From: JBCDCP01 sp039181495
GTDB lineage: Bacteria > Pseudomonadota > Alphaproteobacteria > Rhizobiales > Tepidamorphaceae
Assembly (NCBI GenBank): GCA_039181495.1
Contig: JBCDCP010000119.1
Span: 1 to 8,535, forward strand
Length of the DNA: 8,535 bases
Direction of reading: 5' to 3'
Positions 1 through 6,977 of the stretch are shown one piece after another. The position numbers were made by a program, and so were the translations under genes. The notes beneath the pieces were generated by a model, which was not told the DNA's origin, made no database searches, and was given only the letters and a program-made list of their open reading frames with translations. Each line of letters starts with the position of its first letter. Position 1 is the first letter of the stretch.

Positions 1-1959
1 CGCGAGTTCGACGGCAACAATGTGCACCTGTCGCTGACCGCCAACCCGTCGCATCTGGAGATTGTCGACCCTGTTGTGCTGGGCAAGTCACGCGCCAAAC
101 AGGACCAGATGGTCGGCCCCGATCCTGAGACCGGATCGCGCGACCGCACCGGGGTGATACCGCTGCTGCTCCATGGCGATGCCGCTTTCGCCGGCCAGGG
201 CGTGGTGGCCGAATGTCTCGGCCTTTCCGGCCTCAAGGGGCACCGCACCGGCGGGTCGATCCACTTCATCATCAACAATCAGATCGGTTTCACCACCAAT
301 CCGCGCTTCTCGCGCTCTTCGCCATACCCATCCGATGTGGCGAAGATGATCGAAGCGCCGATTTTTCACGTCAACGGCGATGATCCCGAAGCGGTGGTCT
401 TTGCCGCAAAGATCGCAACGGAGTTCCGCCAGACGTTCCAGCGACCCGTTGTCATCGACATGATCTGCTACCGCCGGTACGGCCACAATGAGGGCGATGA
501 ACCGGCCTTCACGCAGCCGATCATGTACAAGAAGATCCGCAATCATCCGACGACGCTGCAGATCTATTCCGAAAAGCTGGTCAAGGAGGGTTTGGTCTCC
601 ACTGAGGAAGTCGACGCCATGAAGGGAGAATGGCGCGAGTTTCTTGATCAGGAATATGAGGTTGGTCAGGAATACCGGCCCAATAAGGCGGACTGGCTTG
701 ATGGCAAGTGGGCCGGCCTGAAAGCTGCCAAGGACGAAGAAGATCCGCGCCGCGGCAAAACCGGCGTCGAGATGGACCATCTGAAGCAGATCGGAACAAA
801 GCTGACCGACGTTCCCGCTGACTTCAAGGTGCATCGCACGATCCAGCGGTTCCTCAAGAATCGCCGGGCGATGATTGACACCGGCGAGGGCGTTGATTGG
901 GCAACCGGCGAAGCGCTGGCATTTGGCAGCCTTTTGACCGAGGGTAAGCTGGTGCGCATGTCGGGACAGGATGTGGAACGTGGGACCTTCTCCCAGCGCC
1001 ACACGGTTCTGTATGATCAAGAAACCGAAGCACGCTACATCCCGCTCAACAATCTTGAGAAAGGGCAGGCGAATTACGACGTCATCAATTCGATGCTCTC
1101 TGAGGAGGCCGTGCTTGCCTATGAGTACGGCTATTCGCTGCAGGAGCCCAAAGGTCTGATTTGCTGGGAAGCGCAGTTCGGCGATTTCGCCAATGGTGCG
1201 CAGGTGGTGTTCGACCAGTTCCTGTCATCGGGTGAAAAGAAGTGGTTGCGAATGTCTGGCCTCGTCTGCCTGCTGCCGCACGGTTATGAAGGGCAGGGTC
1301 CGGAGCATTCCTCGGCGCGGCTTGAACGGTTCCTTCAGCTCTGTGCCGAAGACAATATGCAGGTCGCTTATTGCTCGACGCCAGCCAACTACTTCCACAT
1401 CCTGCGACGGCAGCTCAATCGCGATATCCGCAAGCCGCTCATTCTGATGACGCCGAAGTCCCTACTAAGGCACAAGCGTTGCGTCTCGCGTCTGCAGGAA
1501 CTGTCGAACGGCACCACTTTCCACCGGGTGCTGTGGGATGATGCTCAGCTTGAGCATGTCGAGTCGCTCAAGCTCAAGAGTGACGACAAGATCCGCCGGG
1601 TCGTGATGTGCACCGGCAAGGTCTACTACGACCTGTTCGAAGAACGCGAAAAGCGCGGCATCGACAATGTCTATCTGATGCGCATCGAGCAGCTTTATCC
1701 ATTCCCGGCTAAGGCGCTGACTCAGGAACTGTCCCGGTTCAAGAATGCCGAGATGGTCTGGTGTCAGGAAGAACCGCGCAATATGGGCGCCTGGGCCTTT
1801 GTCGAACCATTCATTGACTGGGTGCTCGACAGGATCGAGGCCAAACACAGCCGCCCGCGCTATGCCGGTCGGCCTGCGTCAGCAGCAACCGCGACCGGGC
1901 TGATGTCCAAACACATTGCAGAGATGAACGCATTTATGGAGGAGGCGCTCGGCGAATAG
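1..1959 (+). CDS. sucA: 2-oxoglutarate dehydrogenase E1 component, 5'-truncated by window edge
   Basis: Thiamine-diphosphate-dependent E1 of the oxoglutarate dehydrogenase complex: it decarboxylates 2-oxoglutarate and succinylates the lipoyl arm of SucB in the cytoplasm. The frame is open from base 1, so the gene begins upstream; 652 residues remain of a protein usually about 930-1000 long. In partial numbering, the conserved NPSHLE segment lies near residue 15, the HGDAAFAGQG cofactor-domain motif starts at 58, GDDPEAV at 126 and CYRRYGHNEGDEP at 156, matching the E1o TPP/Mg site. The transketolase-like pyrimidine domain starts near residue 297, and the E1o signature PHGYEGQGPEHSS follows near 426. 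The 3' end is complete (TAG). A GTG at 22 lies inside conserved E1 sequence and is not the real start. sucB follows after 40 bases, so co-transcription is likely. Identification is very secure. Confidence 0.98.
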   Translation, partial: REFDGNNVHLSLTANPSHLEIVDPVVLGKSRAKQDQMVGPDPETGSRDRTGVIPLLLHGDAAFAGQGVVAECLGLSGLKGHRTGGSIHFIINNQIGFTTNPRFSRSSPYPSDVAKMIEAPIFHVNGDDPEAVVFAAKIATEFRQTFQRPVVIDMICYRRYGHNEGDEPAFTQPIMYKKIRNHPTTLQIYSEKLVKEGLVSTEEVDAMKGEWREFLDQEYEVGQEYRPNKADWLDGKWAGLKAAKDEEDPRRGKTGVEMDHLKQIGTKLTDVPADFKVHRTIQRFLKNRRAMIDTGEGVDWATGEALAFGSLLTEGKLVRMSGQDVERGTFSQRHTVLYDQETEARYIPLNNLEKGQANYDVINSMLSEEAVLAYEYGYSLQEPKGLICWEAQFGDFANGAQVVFDQFLSSGEKKWLRMSGLVCLLPHGYEGQGPEHSSARLERFLQLCAEDNMQVAYCSTPANYFHILRRQLNRDIRKPLILMTPKSLLRHKRCVSRLQELSNGTTFHRVLWDDAQLEHVESLKLKSDDKIRRVVMCTGKVYYDLFEEREKRGIDNVYLMRIEQLYPFPAKALTQELSRFKNAEMVWCQEEPRNMGAWAFVEPFIDWVLDRIEAKHSRPRYAGRPASAATATGLMSKHIAEMNAFMEEALGE

Positions 1960-1999
1960 GGTCAACCCTAGGCCACGCCCGCCCGCTGGAGGGGCAGAT

Positions 2000-3259
2000 A
2001 TGTCAACTGAAATCCGTGTGCCTACACTTGGCGAGTCGGTGACCGAAGCAACGGTCGGACAATGGTTCAAGAAGGCCGGTGAGGCCGTGGCGCAGGACGA
2101 GCCGCTGGTTGAACTCGAAACCGACAAGGTGACGGTGGAGGTACCGGCGCCAGCTGCGGGTACTCTGGCCGAAATCACTGTCACCGATGGTGAGACGGTC
2201 GAAGTCGGTGCATTGCTGGGCAACATCGCCGAAGGTGCGGGCGGTGCGGCTGCGGCGCCCAAGGCAGCCGAGAAGCCGGCCGAGAAGGCCAGCGCGCCGG
2301 AGCCCGCTCCTGCCGCTGCGGCCTCCGATGGATCGGCTGCGGGAGTTGCATCGCCGGCAGCGGCCAAGATTCTCGCTGAGAAGGGCATCGACCCGTCAAA
2401 CGTCAATGGTAGCGGCAAGGATGGCCGCATCACCAAGGCAGATGCTGAGGCCGCAACGCCAGGGGCTGCACCTGCTGCCGCGGCAGCCAGCGTCAGCTTT
2501 GCGCCAGCTCAGGCGGAAGCACCCGTATCGGTCCGTGCACCGTCTGTTCCCGATGACGAGGTGCGCGAAGAGCGCGTGCGGATGACCAAGCTGCGGCAGA
2601 CCATCGCGCGCAGGCTGAAGGAAGCCCAAAGCACGGCGGCGATGCTGACCACGTTCAACGAGGTCGACATGACCGCGGTGATGGATATCCGCAAGCAGTA
2701 CAAGGATCTGTTTGAGAAGAAGCATGGCGTGAAGCTCGGCTTCATGGGCTTCTTCACTAAGGCCGTGACACATGCGCTGAAGGAGATCCCAGCGGTCAAT
2801 GCCGAAATCGACGGCACCGACATCATCTACAAGAATTACTGCCATATCGGCGTCGCTGTGGGCACCGAGAAGGGACTTGTGGTGCCGGTCATCCGTGACG
2901 CGGACCAGATGGCGATTGCCACTGTGGAGACGACGATCGGCGAGTTTGGCAAAAAGGCGCGCGATGGCAGCCTGTCGATCGCGGAGATGCAGGGCGGCAC
3001 ATTTACGATCTCCAATGGTGGCGTGTATGGCTCGCTGATGTCGACCCCGATCCTCAACGCGCCGCAGTCTGGAATCCTGGGGATGCACAAGATCCAGGAG
3101 CGGCCAATGGTTGTCGGTGGCGAGGTCAAAGTGCGGCCAATGATGTATCTCGCATTGAGCTACGACCACCGTATTGTCGATGGCAAGGAGGCGGTGACCT
3201 TCCTCGTCCGCGTCAAGGATTCGCTCGAAGATCCGCAAAGGCTGGTGCTGGACCTTTGA
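2000..3259 (+). CDS. sucB: Dihydrolipoyllysine succinyltransferase (E2 of oxoglutarate dehydrogenase)
   Basis: E2 core of the oxoglutarate dehydrogenase complex; transfers the succinyl group from its lipoyl arm to CoA. The 419 residues show the full E2 layout. An N-terminal lipoyl domain (about 1-78) carries ELETDKVTVEV with the lipoylated lysine at K43. An Ala/Pro-rich swinging linker follows. The peripheral subunit-binding domain (about 116-152, ASPAAAKILAEKGID...GRITKAD) docks E1/E3. A second Ala-rich linker leads to the acyltransferase domain (about 190-419), ending in the catalytic DHRxxDG motif with H390 and D394. A single lipoyl domain and this length fit SucB. The ATG is preceded by GGAGG (1988-1992) seven bases upstream. 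It lies 40 bases after sucA. E3 is not adjacent: three small genes separate sucB from lpdA. Confidence 0.98.
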   Translation: MSTEIRVPTLGESVTEATVGQWFKKAGEAVAQDEPLVELETDKVTVEVPAPAAGTLAEITVTDGETVEVGALLGNIAEGAGGAAAAPKAAEKPAEKASAPEPAPAAAASDGSAAGVASPAAAKILAEKGIDPSNVNGSGKDGRITKADAEAATPGAAPAAAAASVSFAPAQAEAPVSVRAPSVPDDEVREERVRMTKLRQTIARRLKEAQSTAAMLTTFNEVDMTAVMDIRKQYKDLFEKKHGVKLGFMGFFTKAVTHALKEIPAVNAEIDGTDIIYKNYCHIGVAVGTEKGLVVPVIRDADQMAIATVETTIGEFGKKARDGSLSIAEMQGGTFTISNGGVYGSLMSTPILNAPQSGILGMHKIQERPMVVGGEVKVRPMMYLALSYDHRIVDGKEAVTFLVRVKDSLEDPQRLVLDL

Positions 3260-3281
3260 TCTCAGCCGGGCAGTGTGCCTG

Positions 3282-3695
3282 ATGATTGCGCCCTATCTCG
3301 CATTGTCTGATGCCGCTGCCGCGGTCGACTTCTACGAGACGGTTCTGGGGGCTGAACTTTTCTATCGGGTCGATGCGGTTGATGGTTCCATCGAGCATGC
3401 CCGTATGCGGGTGTTGGGTTCGGTTTTCCTGATCTATGAGCACAACGCCACATACCAGTTTGGTGTCTTGCCACCCGACCAGACTGGAAGCGCGAGCTGC
3501 CTCATTCGGTTGAATGTCCCCAGTGTCGAGGATGTCGACGCTATTCTGGCGCGAGCGAGAGAGGCGGGCGCGGTCATCTATCTGGAGCCGCAAACGATGC
3601 CATGGGGTCAGTACTATGCCCGCTTTGGTGATCCGTTTGGCCATGTCTGGGCAATCGGCGATGCCGGCACCGACAGCGTTCCCGAGAGCGGATAG
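3282..3695 (+). CDS. VOC-superfamily (PhnB/glyoxalase-like) protein
   Basis: A 137-residue soluble protein of the vicinal-oxygen-chelate fold, closest in style to the PhnB-like branch. Visible hallmarks are the opening PYLALSDAAAAVDFYETVLG (first beta-alpha unit), a central IRLNVPSVEDVDAIL segment that starts the second repeat, and the closing WGQYYARFGDPFGHVWAI typical of PhnB-like members. Family members include glyoxalases, dioxygenases and resistance proteins, and many PhnB-like ones have no known substrate, so no reaction is assigned. Start choice is uncertain: I take the ATG at 3282, but an in-frame GTG at 3273 would add three residues and neither has a clear Shine-Dalgarno. The gene begins 22 bases after the sucB stop and ends three bases before the first MAPEG gene, which suggests operon membership and possible translational coupling. 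Confidence 0.85.
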   Translation: MIAPYLALSDAAAAVDFYETVLGAELFYRVDAVDGSIEHARMRVLGSVFLIYEHNATYQFGVLPPDQTGSASCLIRLNVPSVEDVDAILARAREAGAVIYLEPQTMPWGQYYARFGDPFGHVWAIGDAGTDSVPESG

Positions 3696-3698
3696 CCG

Positions 3699-4091
3699 AT
3701 GACACCGGACCTTGTTGCACTTCTCTGCGCGGTGTTGCTCGCCGCAGTCCAACTCGCACTCTATGCTGTGCCGGGAAACCTCGACCTGGGCGTCAAGTAC
3801 ACCGCCGGGCCTCGTGACGAGCCACCGGACGGGCTGTCTGTCACCACCAAGCGGATCAAACGAGCTTATGAGAACCATCTCGAGACTCTACCCTGGTTCG
3901 CCATCGCCGTACTCGTTGCGCATATGACCGGTCAGGCTGACGGGGTAACAGCGGCCGCAAGCTGGACCTATCTCGCCGGGCGCGTCATGTATATTCCGCT
4001 TTATGTGTTTGGCGTGCCATTCCTGCGCTCTGCAGTTTGGGCGGTTGCCACCGGTGCCATCCTCACAATCGTGCTGCGCACGCTGCTCTGA
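3699..4091 (+). CDS. MAPEG-family integral membrane protein (first copy)
   Basis: A 130-residue hydrophobic protein of the MAPEG superfamily (membrane-associated proteins in eicosanoid and glutathione metabolism), likely in the inner membrane with four helices. The helices fall at about 4-25, 64-80, 84-108 and 110-129. The family signature is RAxxNxxE at 55-62 (R55, N59, E62), the region that in characterised MAPEG enzymes contributes to glutathione binding and trimer packing. AGRVMYIPLYVFGVPFLRS (93-111) is the second conserved block. The loop at 36-52 is hydrophilic. Bacterial members are mostly uncharacterised, so substrate and activity are unknown. The start is three bases after the VOC stop, with only a weak purine-rich stretch upstream, so translation may be coupled. 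It aligns without gaps to the next gene. Confidence 0.85.
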   Translation: MTPDLVALLCAVLLAAVQLALYAVPGNLDLGVKYTAGPRDEPPDGLSVTTKRIKRAYENHLETLPWFAIAVLVAHMTGQADGVTAAASWTYLAGRVMYIPLYVFGVPFLRSAVWAVATGAILTIVLRTLL

Positions 4092-4100
4092 GGCCAGCTC

Positions 4101-4496
4101 ATGCCCATCGAATTGACGTTGCTTGGTTCGGCCTCGCTTCTGATCCTTATCCAGATCGTCGTGGCCGCAGCGCCAAAGACGTTTTCCTATGGTCCATCCT
4201 ACTCGCTTGGCACGCAGGACGAGCAGAAACCGCCACCGACCGTCTTTGCCAATCGCGCCCTTCGAGCATCGCGCAATGGGCTGGAGACGTTTCCCCTGTT
4301 TGCCGCAGCCGTCTTGGGCGTAGTCTTGGCCGGCAAGACCGGTGGGATCGCAGAGGTGGGTGCATGGATGTACCTGATTGGCCGGCTGATCTATTGGCCG
4401 GCCTATGTGTTTGCCGTGCCCTACCTGCGCTCAATCATCTGGACAACGGCGATTGTCGGGATTGTCATGATCGTGCTGCGGATGCTCTTCGGCTGA
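4101..4496 (+). CDS. MAPEG-family integral membrane protein (second copy)
   Basis: A 131-residue membrane protein, paralogous to its upstream neighbour. Aligned by eye without gaps over 130 positions, the two share about 53 identical residues, with R55, N59, E62, W89, G94, R95, P100 and the VPxLRS block in identical register. Predicted helices are at about 5-25, 64-79, 85-108 and 111-129. The hydrophilic loop (33-50) differs most, which suggests divergence of partner or substrate side. Function cannot be assigned beyond MAPEG family membership. The ATG is nine bases after the previous stop and is served by GAGG (4090-4093), which overlaps that stop codon, so the two genes are probably translated as a coupled pair. 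A gap of 122 bases then precedes lpdA. Confidence 0.85.
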   Translation: MPIELTLLGSASLLILIQIVVAAAPKTFSYGPSYSLGTQDEQKPPPTVFANRALRASRNGLETFPLFAAAVLGVVLAGKTGGIAEVGAWMYLIGRLIYWPAYVFAVPYLRSIIWTTAIVGIVMIVLRMLFG

Positions 4497-4618
4497 GCGG
4501 AATAGACCGACCATTGGGGATTTCGGGGATGGCATGCATGTCCGGGCCCGGCTACACCAATTTCTAGCCAATCCGCGCGGCTGTTCGGTCGCCTATTTCC
4601 ATCTTGCGGGAGCTTCCC
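4497..4618 (+). other. Intergenic gap between second MAPEG gene and lpdA
   Basis: The longest non-coding gap within the plus-strand cluster (122 bases). I see no convincing terminator, no good sigma-70-type promoter and no small gene with a ribosome binding site. It holds a perfect 10-bp palindrome CCGGGCCCGG (4542-4551), an overlapping GCATGCAT stretch (4532-4539), and two spaced GGGGAT repeats just upstream. The only clear signal is the lpdA ribosome binding site at its right end. The gap is long enough to hold an internal promoter for lpdA, which is often also needed by other dehydrogenase complexes, but the bases do not show one. Confidence 0.5.
4608..4612 (+). promoter_or_regulatory. Ribosome binding site fixing the lpdA start
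   Basis: GGGAG lies six bases before the ATG at 4619. It supports that ATG over the in-frame TTG at 4604, which would add five residues and overlap this site. Confidence 0.7.
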
Positions 4619-6028
4619 ATGTCAGAGACCTACGATCTCGTTGTCATCGGCACCGGCCCTGGCGGCTATGTGTGCGCCATCCGTGCTGCGCAGCTCGGCA
4701 TGAAGGTTGCCGTTGTTGAGAAGCGCGAGACATTCGGCGGAACCTGTCTCAATATCGGCTGTATCCCGTCCAAAGCGATGCTGCATACCTCCGAGCTATT
4801 CGATGAAGCGGGCCATGGCTTCGCCCAGCTCGGCATCAAGGTTGCAAAGCCCAAGCTCGATCTCAAGGCAATGATGGGCCACAAGGACGAAACGGTGAAA
4901 GCGAATGTCGATGGCGTCGCCTATCTGTTCAAGAAGAACAAGATCGACACCTTTCACGGCGCCGGACGCATCAAGAGTGCTGGCGAGGTACAGGTGCTGC
5001 CCGAGAAGGGCGAGCCTTCAACGCTGAAGACGAAGAACATCGTCATCGCCACGGGGTCGGATTCAGCTGCGCTGCCCGGCCTTGAGATCGACGAAAAACG
5101 TATCGTGACTTCGACCGGTGCACTCGAGCTTGGCAAGGTGCCCGGCAAACTCCTGGTCATCGGTGCAGGTGTCATCGGGCTCGAATTGGGCTCGGTATGG
5201 AACCGCCTGGGATCCGACGTCACGGTGATTGAGTTCATGGATCGCATTCTGCCAGGCATGGACCTTGAGGTCGGTAGGCAATTCAAGCGCATCCTCGAAA
5301 AGCAGGGCATCAAGTTCCAGCTTTCCTGCAAGGTCACTGCGGTCGATACCTCTGGCAAGACGCTCAAGGCGACCGTTGAACCGGCGGCAGGCGAAGCTGC
5401 TGCAGAGACCTATGAGGCCGATGTCGTGCTGGTCTCGATCGGCCGAGTTCCGCACACCGACGGGCTTGGTCTCGAAAGTGCCGGGGTCGAGACCGATGAG
5501 CGTGGTCGCGTAAAGACCGATGGTCATTTCGGAACGAATGTGGCTGGGATTTACGCCATTGGCGATGTGATCACCGGACCGATGCTGGCGCACAAGGCAG
5601 AAGATGAGGGCATTGCTGTGGCCGAGATGCTGGCCGGCCAGTCACCGCATGTGAACTACAACACGATCCCCAATGTCGTTTACACGTGGCCGGAGGTGGC
5701 GACCGTCGGCAAGACCGAGGAAGAGCTGAAAGAGGCTGGTATCGAATACAACACCGGCAAGTTTCCTTTCACCGCGAATGGCCGGGCCCGGGCGATGGCG
5801 GCGACCGATGGCTTCGTGAAGTTTTTGGCTGATGCCAAGACCGATGAGGTGCTCGGCTGCCACATTGTCGGGGCCGGTGCTGGCGAGATGATCCACGAGG
5901 TCTGTGTGCTTATGGAGTATCGCGGTGCAGCAGAAGATCTCGCTCGGATTTGTCACGCACACCCGACCATGTCGGAAGCGGTGCGCGAGGCGGCTCTGGC
6001 AGTCGATAAACGCCCGATACATATGTGA
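4619..6028 (+). CDS. lpdA: Dihydrolipoyl dehydrogenase (E3)
   Basis: FAD enzyme that reoxidises the dihydrolipoyl arm of E2 with NAD+; here probably the E3 of the oxoglutarate complex, and E3s are commonly shared with other 2-oxo acid dehydrogenases. The 469 residues match the usual length. The N-terminal FAD site is GTGPGGY (11-17). The redox-active disulfide is C43/C48 in GGTCLNIGCIPSK. The NAD-binding Rossmann motif is GAGVIGLELG in the middle third. The second FAD motif IYAIGDVITG follows, and the dimer-interface catalytic pair H448/E453 sits in HPTMSE near the C terminus. All key residues are present. The start is the ATG with GGGAG six bases upstream. It ends in TGA, followed by a hairpin before panB. 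Confidence 0.98.
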   Translation: MSETYDLVVIGTGPGGYVCAIRAAQLGMKVAVVEKRETFGGTCLNIGCIPSKAMLHTSELFDEAGHGFAQLGIKVAKPKLDLKAMMGHKDETVKANVDGVAYLFKKNKIDTFHGAGRIKSAGEVQVLPEKGEPSTLKTKNIVIATGSDSAALPGLEIDEKRIVTSTGALELGKVPGKLLVIGAGVIGLELGSVWNRLGSDVTVIEFMDRILPGMDLEVGRQFKRILEKQGIKFQLSCKVTAVDTSGKTLKATVEPAAGEAAAETYEADVVLVSIGRVPHTDGLGLESAGVETDERGRVKTDGHFGTNVAGIYAIGDVITGPMLAHKAEDEGIAVAEMLAGQSPHVNYNTIPNVVYTWPEVATVGKTEEELKEAGIEYNTGKFPFTANGRARAMAATDGFVKFLADAKTDEVLGCHIVGAGAGEMIHEVCVLMEYRGAAEDLARICHAHPTMSEAVREAALAVDKRPIHM

Positions 6029-6032
6029 GCCG

Positions 6033-6068
6033 CGCAGCGGTCCTATCGCTCCGACTCGATAGGCTGCG
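6033..6068 (+). terminator. Bulged hairpin between lpdA and panB (possible weak terminator or leader structure)
   Basis: CGCAG (6033-6037) pairs with CTGCG (6064-6068) and CCTATCG (6042-6048) with CGATAGG (6057-6063). This gives a 12-bp stem with a four-base bulge and an eight-base loop. It begins five bases after the lpdA stop and ends 14 bases before panB. There is no T tract on the plus strand, so it is a poor intrinsic terminator. It could instead be a processing or 3'-end-protecting structure, or affect panB translation. Confidence 0.4.
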
Positions 6069-6082
6069 GTGCAAATAGAATC

Positions 6083-6898
6083 ATGAGCGACGCACCCATC
6101 AAGCGCTTGACCGCGCCGGATATTGCGGCCCGAAAGGGCGGCGATCCGCTGGTTATGCTGACCGCGTATTCGTCGCCGATGGCAGCACTTGTTGATCCAG
6201 AGGTCGATATCCTGCTGGTTGGCGACTCGCTCGGGATGGTGCTCTACGGACTGCCGTCAACGCTCCCCGTCACTCTGGAAATGATGATTGCCCATGGCGC
6301 AGCGGTGGTGCGGGGATCGCAGCGTTCATTGGTCGTCATCGACATGCCGTTTGGTAGCTATGAGGAAAGCCCTGAGCAAGCCTTCCGGTCAGCAGCCCGC
6401 GTCATGGCCGAGACCAGTGCAGGCGCGGTCAAGCTCGAGGGCGGAGTGCGGATGGCAGAGACGATCCGTTTCCTGACCGAACGCGGCATTCCCGTCATGG
6501 GCCATGTGGGCATGACGCCCCAGGCCGTGAACGCGCTTGGCGGGTTCAAAACGCAAGGGCGTAGCCGCGACAGCTGGGCCGCCATCAAGGCCGACGCCGA
6601 CGCGGTTGCCGAGGCAGGCGCGTTTTCCGCTGTCATCGAAGCCGTTGCAGCCCCATTGGCGGACGAGATTTCAGGCGCGATCAAGATCCCGACCATCGGC
6701 ATTGGTGCATCGCCCAACTGCGATGGCCAGGTTCTGGTGTTCGAGGATATGGCCGGGCTCACGCCCCATGTGCCGAGATTCGTCCGCCGCTATGGGGATG
6801 TGGGACGAAGGTTGTCTGATGCAGTGGCGGCATATGCTGACGATGTCCGTTCGCGCCGTTTTCCGTCTGCCGATGAAACCTATGATGTGAAGGAGTGA
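6083..6898 (+). CDS. panB: 3-methyl-2-oxobutanoate hydroxymethyltransferase (ketopantoate hydroxymethyltransferase)
   Basis: Catalyses the first committed step of pantothenate (vitamin B5/CoA) synthesis: it transfers a hydroxymethyl group from 5,10-methylenetetrahydrofolate to 3-methyl-2-oxobutanoate, giving ketopantoate. The 271 residues fit the family (E. coli 264). It is a cytoplasmic TIM-barrel protein with the metal ligands D48 (VGDSLGM), D87 (IDMPFGSY) and E119 (VKLEGG, next to K117), and the catalytic-base glutamate E186 (VIEAV). The conserved GIGASPNCDGQVLV segment follows. The ATG at 6083 begins the conserved N terminus, but no good Shine-Dalgarno precedes it (AATAGAATC), so expression may be low or depend on upstream translation. 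It is 54 bases after lpdA. panC, its usual partner, is not next to it; the following gene is convergent. Confidence 0.97.
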   Translation: MSDAPIKRLTAPDIAARKGGDPLVMLTAYSSPMAALVDPEVDILLVGDSLGMVLYGLPSTLPVTLEMMIAHGAAVVRGSQRSLVVIDMPFGSYEESPEQAFRSAARVMAETSAGAVKLEGGVRMAETIRFLTERGIPVMGHVGMTPQAVNALGGFKTQGRSRDSWAAIKADADAVAEAGAFSAVIEAVAAPLADEISGAIKIPTIGIGASPNCDGQVLVFEDMAGLTPHVPRFVRRYGDVGRRLSDAVAAYADDVRSRRFPSADETYDVKE

Positions 6899-6923
6899 GC
6901 CGGCGATACCGCGCTCCAACGAA

Positions 6924-6952
6924 AAATACCCGGGCCAGTGACCCGGGTATTT
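6924..6952. terminator. Bidirectional intrinsic terminator between panB and the small exported-protein gene
   Basis: Perfect inverted repeat AAATACCCGGG (6924-6934) and CCCGGGTATTT (6942-6952) around a seven-base loop. It lies 25 bases past the panB stop and 25 bases past the stop of the minus-strand gene, that is, between convergent genes. Read on the minus strand the stem runs straight into TATTTTTC, a good T tract. On the plus strand the tail is TATTTC, weaker. It most likely ends both transcripts. Confidence 0.85.
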
Positions 6953-6977
6953 CAGATATTGGTTTGCTTTCCGCCGA

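Noticed and set aside
88..1020. Long open frame (310 codons) on the minus strand opposite sucA
   Set aside because: Its translation is Arg/His/Leu-rich without family features and lies entirely opposite strongly conserved E1 sequence; such frames are common antisense shadows in G+C-rich genes.
2396..3238. 280-codon minus-strand open frame opposite sucB
   Set aside because: It mirrors the codons of the conserved acyltransferase domain, has no domain signature and no ribosome binding site.
3213..3878. 221-codon minus-strand open frame opposite the VOC gene and first MAPEG gene
   Set aside because: The plus-strand genes show clear family motifs; this frame crosses three gene boundaries and shows none.
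4542..4551. Palindrome CCGGGCCCGG before lpdA as an operator
   Set aside because: It is a short pure-GC palindrome expected by chance in this base composition, and no promoter is visible next to it.
4037..4567. 176-codon plus-strand open frame overlapping the second MAPEG gene in another frame
   Set aside because: The composition (many Arg, Cys, Asp, His) is that of a shifted frame, whereas the MAPEG frame gives a coherent membrane protein with a proper start.
4604..4618. TTG start for lpdA, five codons upstream
   Set aside because: It overlaps the GGGAG site; the ATG at 4619 matches the usual N terminus and spacing.
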